Origin: Planctomycetaceae bacterium
Lineage (GTDB): Bacteria > Planctomycetota > Planctomycetia > Pirellulales > Thermoguttaceae
Length of the DNA stretch: 8,522 nt
Assembly: GCA_031267635.1 (NCBI GenBank)
Contig: JAIRYX010000306.1
Coordinates: 1-8,522, forward strand
Direction of reading: 5' to 3'
Shown here in pieces: positions 6,891 through 8,522 of the stretch; within the stretch, counting starts at the first letter, position 1, and the number at the start of each line of letters is the position of its first letter. The notes beneath the pieces were generated by a model, which saw nothing but the letters and a program-made list of their open reading frames with translations, searched no databases and was not told the origin of the DNA. Made by a program: the position numbers and the translations under genes.

Positions 6891-7149
6891 ACATGTCATA
6901 AAAATATTATTTTTTTGTTATGAAAAATATTTTTTTGATGGCTGTTTCTTTGAAGAGAATGTGTTAGAATAATCTCCTCACACTTGAAAATTCGGTTTTT
7001 TAGATCGTGCTTGTCGTTTATCATATCCCCAAAATTCCTTTTATCTTTAATGTCCTTTTTGAAAGAAAAACGAATTTATAAAGCATGAAGAGTGTAGTGG
7101 TTCTTTGTGTCCTTTGTGATAAATAACTTAATTTGTATTAGAGAGAATT

Positions 7150-8055
7150 ATGTCGTTATTAGTCGTTGGTTCCGTCGCGTATGACAATATTAAAACGCCC
7201 ATAGAACACCGCGAAAATATTTTGGGCGGCTCGGCAACTTTCGCGGCATACGCGGCAAGTTTTTTTGCTCCAGTTCAAATCGTCGGAGTTGTCGGCGAAG
7301 ATTGGTTGCCCGAACATACAAAATGTTTCCGAGATCATGGAATTGATACGGAAGGGCTTGAAATAGAAAAAGGCGGTAAAACATTCAGATGGTCAGGGAA
7401 ATATCTTGACAACATGAATGATCGCGAAACCCTCGACACACAACTCAATGTACTCGGTAACTTCAAACCGAAATTGCCCGAATCCTGCCGACAAACAAAA
7501 TACATCTTCTTGGGTAACGGCGCACCCTCAACCGGTCTGGAAGCGTTAAACCAAATACACGGAGCTGATCTTGTCGTTGCGGATACGATGGATTTATGGA
7601 TCAACATTGCCCGTGACGATCTTGATAAGTTGTTGCAACGAATTGACGGTCTTGTGTTGAATGACAGCGAAGCGAAACAATTAACGGGCGAAATCAATAC
7701 GTTGTCGGCTGGACGCAAGATACTTGAAAACGGTCTCAAGTTTGTTGTTGTCAAGAAAGGCGAACACGGTGCGTTTTTCTTGAGTCGCGACAAAATTTAC
7801 GTCGTTCCGGCATTTCCAACTGAAAATGTCGTCGATCCGACAGGTGCGGGTGATTCATTTGCAGGCGCTATGTTTGCGTATATTGCTGCGCAAAATGGTC
7901 AACTCGACGAAACGACTATCAAAAATGCGTTGGTTTATGGAACCTTGATAGCAAGTTTTTGTGTTGAAGGATTCAGTCTGGAACGTTTGCAAAAAATCAA
8001 CTCCGCCGAAATCGAAACCAGACTATCTCAATTCAGACAAATCATATCTTTCTAA
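7150..8055 (+). CDS. PfkB-family carbohydrate/nucleoside kinase, substrate unknown
   Basis: This complete 301-residue protein belongs to the ribokinase/PfkB fold, which phosphorylates sugars or nucleosides with ATP in the cytoplasm. The N-terminal strand LLVVGSVAYDN, the substrate-side glycines GGSATFAA (26-33), the NDSEA motif (171-175) and the C-terminal signature DPTGAGDSFAGAMF (229-242), with catalytic base Asp235 and the GAGD anion hole, are all intact. The lid region WSGKYLDNMNDRETLDTQLN (81-100) is distinctive: I associate it with a bacterial subgroup annotated only as PfkB or sugar kinase, not with ribokinase or fructokinase proper. The ATG at 7150 is preceded by GAGAGAA, a weak ribosome binding site, and begins directly at the first strand. 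It diverges from dnaA across the gene-less region and converges with the rhamnosidase gene. There is no sugar pathway partner in the same direction to suggest a substrate. Confidence 0.9.
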   Translation: MSLLVVGSVAYDNIKTPIEHRENILGGSATFAAYAASFFAPVQIVGVVGEDWLPEHTKCFRDHGIDTEGLEIEKGGKTFRWSGKYLDNMNDRETLDTQLNVLGNFKPKLPESCRQTKYIFLGNGAPSTGLEALNQIHGADLVVADTMDLWINIARDDLDKLLQRIDGLVLNDSEAKQLTGEINTLSAGRKILENGLKFVVVKKGEHGAFFLSRDKIYVVPAFPTENVVDPTGAGDSFAGAMFAYIAAQNGQLDETTIKNALVYGTLIASFCVEGFSLERLQKINSAEIETRLSQFRQIISF

Positions 8056-8129
8056 AAAAAAGCCAAAACATCATACCACTTCATTGAATCATAGTTATTG
8101 TTTTTTGAACAACACCCTCTCAAAAAAAT

Positions 8130-8271
8130 CTGATTATTTCACTTTTTGGAGAGGGGATTGATTTATAAAATACTGTAGTTACTAGTTGCCGCGCGGATTT
8201 ATTTGGCTTGGACAACGGAATAGCGACAGTATTGTATAAATCAATCCCTCTTCCCAAAGCGAAATAAGCAG
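8130..8271. repeat. Structured repeat element, copy 2, with long inverted arms and terminator-like tail
   Basis: The core at 8172-8227 is the homologue of copy 1. Arms at 8130-8176 and 8226-8271 are inverted partners of about 46 bases. The inner 23 bases (8154-8176 with 8226-8248) pair at 22 positions; the outer half pairs less well, with one gap. In the core, GTTG (8185-8188) pairs with CAAC (8213-8216). Read on the minus strand the long hairpin is followed by A and then seven T, so it could terminate the rhamnosidase transcript, which stops 8 bases before it. It lies between the convergent pfkB and rhamnosidase genes. Confidence 0.8.
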
Positions 8272-8279
8272 GAGCTTTC

Positions 8280-8522
8280 TCACCACGTAAATTCATATTG
8301 ACCGGCGGGAAATTCGGCGGGTTTATTGTCAACGTAAACTGTTGCGGCGGAGTTGGGCGGGATGGTTACGGATAAGGTTATCTTTCCATCTTTGCGTTCC
8401 CAACGGCTGGTAATTTTACCGTAAGGCGATTCTACCGACGCTTCGGCAAAAGAAACCTCATCGACAATTACCGGACGTATAATGAAATGCTTGTAACCCG
8501 GTTGTTTTTCGTCGGGTTGAAT
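8280..8522 (-). CDS. Alpha-L-rhamnosidase (GH78), C-terminal 80 residues only
   Basis: The minus-strand frame enters from the window edge and ends at TGA (8280-8282). It contains GYKHFIIRP, then SPYGKITSRWERKDGKITL and IPPNSAATVYVDN. This is the pattern of the C-terminal beta-sandwich domain that closes bacterial alpha-L-rhamnosidases, where the short GxYxF or GxHxW end follows. The enzyme removes terminal L-rhamnose from plant or algal glycans; GH78 enzymes are common in planctomycetes. The catalytic (alpha/alpha)6 barrel and any signal peptide lie beyond the window, so activity and location cannot be judged. Its 3' end runs straight into the structured repeat. Confidence in the family is high, since this tail domain is characteristic. 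Confidence 0.88.
   Translation of the reverse strand: MQPDEKQPGYKHFIIRPVIVDEVSFAEASVESPYGKITSRWERKDGKITLSVTIPPNSAATVYVDNKPAEFPAGQYEFTW

Larger units (their letters stand above)
6105..7149. other. Gene-less AT-rich region of about 1 kb between divergent dnaA and pfkB; possible replication origin
   Basis: No frame here has both a sensible start and protein-like content. Two 9-mers are one mismatch from the DnaA box TTATCCACA on the minus strand: TAATCCACA (6257-6265) and TTATCCCCA (6678-6686). There is a perfect 16-base palindrome TTTGAAAATTTTCAAA (6628-6643), an 11-bp stem (6691-6701 with 6728-6738), an inverted array of GCGAAA/TTTCGC (6832-6890), and a very AT-rich stretch (6898-6940) that could unwind easily. 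Near the right end TATAAA (7077-7082) may be the pfkB -10, although no good -35 accompanies it. A 13-codon ORF (7085-7126, MKSVVVLCVLCDK) precedes pfkB. A region with this content between divergent genes beside dnaA is typical of an origin, but the box number is low and skew could not be computed. Confidence 0.3.

Noticed and set aside
8120..8332. Minus-strand frames carrying SKPNKSARQL in both repeat copies
   Set aside because: The similarity is at nucleotide level and the frame differs outside the core, so this is the repeat being translated, not a conserved peptide.

Overview
The window looks like a chromosomal segment of a moderately AT-rich member of the Planctomycetota. This is an inference from protein character. 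A DnaA carries the C-terminal signature RSHSTVVSAQKK, which I associate with planctomycetes. There is also a secreted three-domain DUF1573/hydin-type protein, a PfkB-family kinase and the end of a GH78 rhamnosidase. Shine-Dalgarno sequences are weak or absent before most genes. I see no rRNA, tRNA, CRISPR array, transposase or phage gene.

Layout from left to right: the first five codons of a minus-strand gene with a strong ribosome binding site (1-16); a short divergent-promoter region and a protein-like open frame that is probably a remnant (about 125-544); a stand-alone CheY-type receiver with its own hairpin terminator (minus, 545-904); a 59-residue acidic helical protein (plus, 1252-1431); a membrane-anchored or secreted DUF1573 protein that converges on it with a 4-base gap (minus, 1436-2533); a secreted serine hydrolase of the beta-lactamase/class C fold, split by a one-base frameshift at an A5 run (plus, 2964-4092); a DnaA-type initiator with a very long linker (minus, 4212-6038); a gene-less AT-rich stretch of about 1.1 kb; a PfkB-family kinase (plus, 7150-8055); and the last 80 residues of an alpha-L-rhamnosidase (minus, 8280-8522, cut by the window edge).

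The genes do not form one pathway. They alternate in direction and look like single-gene transcription units. Two places stand out. First, the two convergent gene pairs (hydrolase/dnaA and pfkB/rhamnosidase) each contain a copy of the same element: a conserved core of about 57 nt, 50 columns identical, enclosed by inverted arms. The arm sequences differ between copies but each pair is self-complementary. This is the best candidate here for an undescribed element. Second, the gene-less region between the divergently transcribed dnaA and pfkB holds palindromes, hairpins, AT-rich tracts and two near-matches to DnaA boxes. It is a possible replication origin, but the sequence alone does not prove that.
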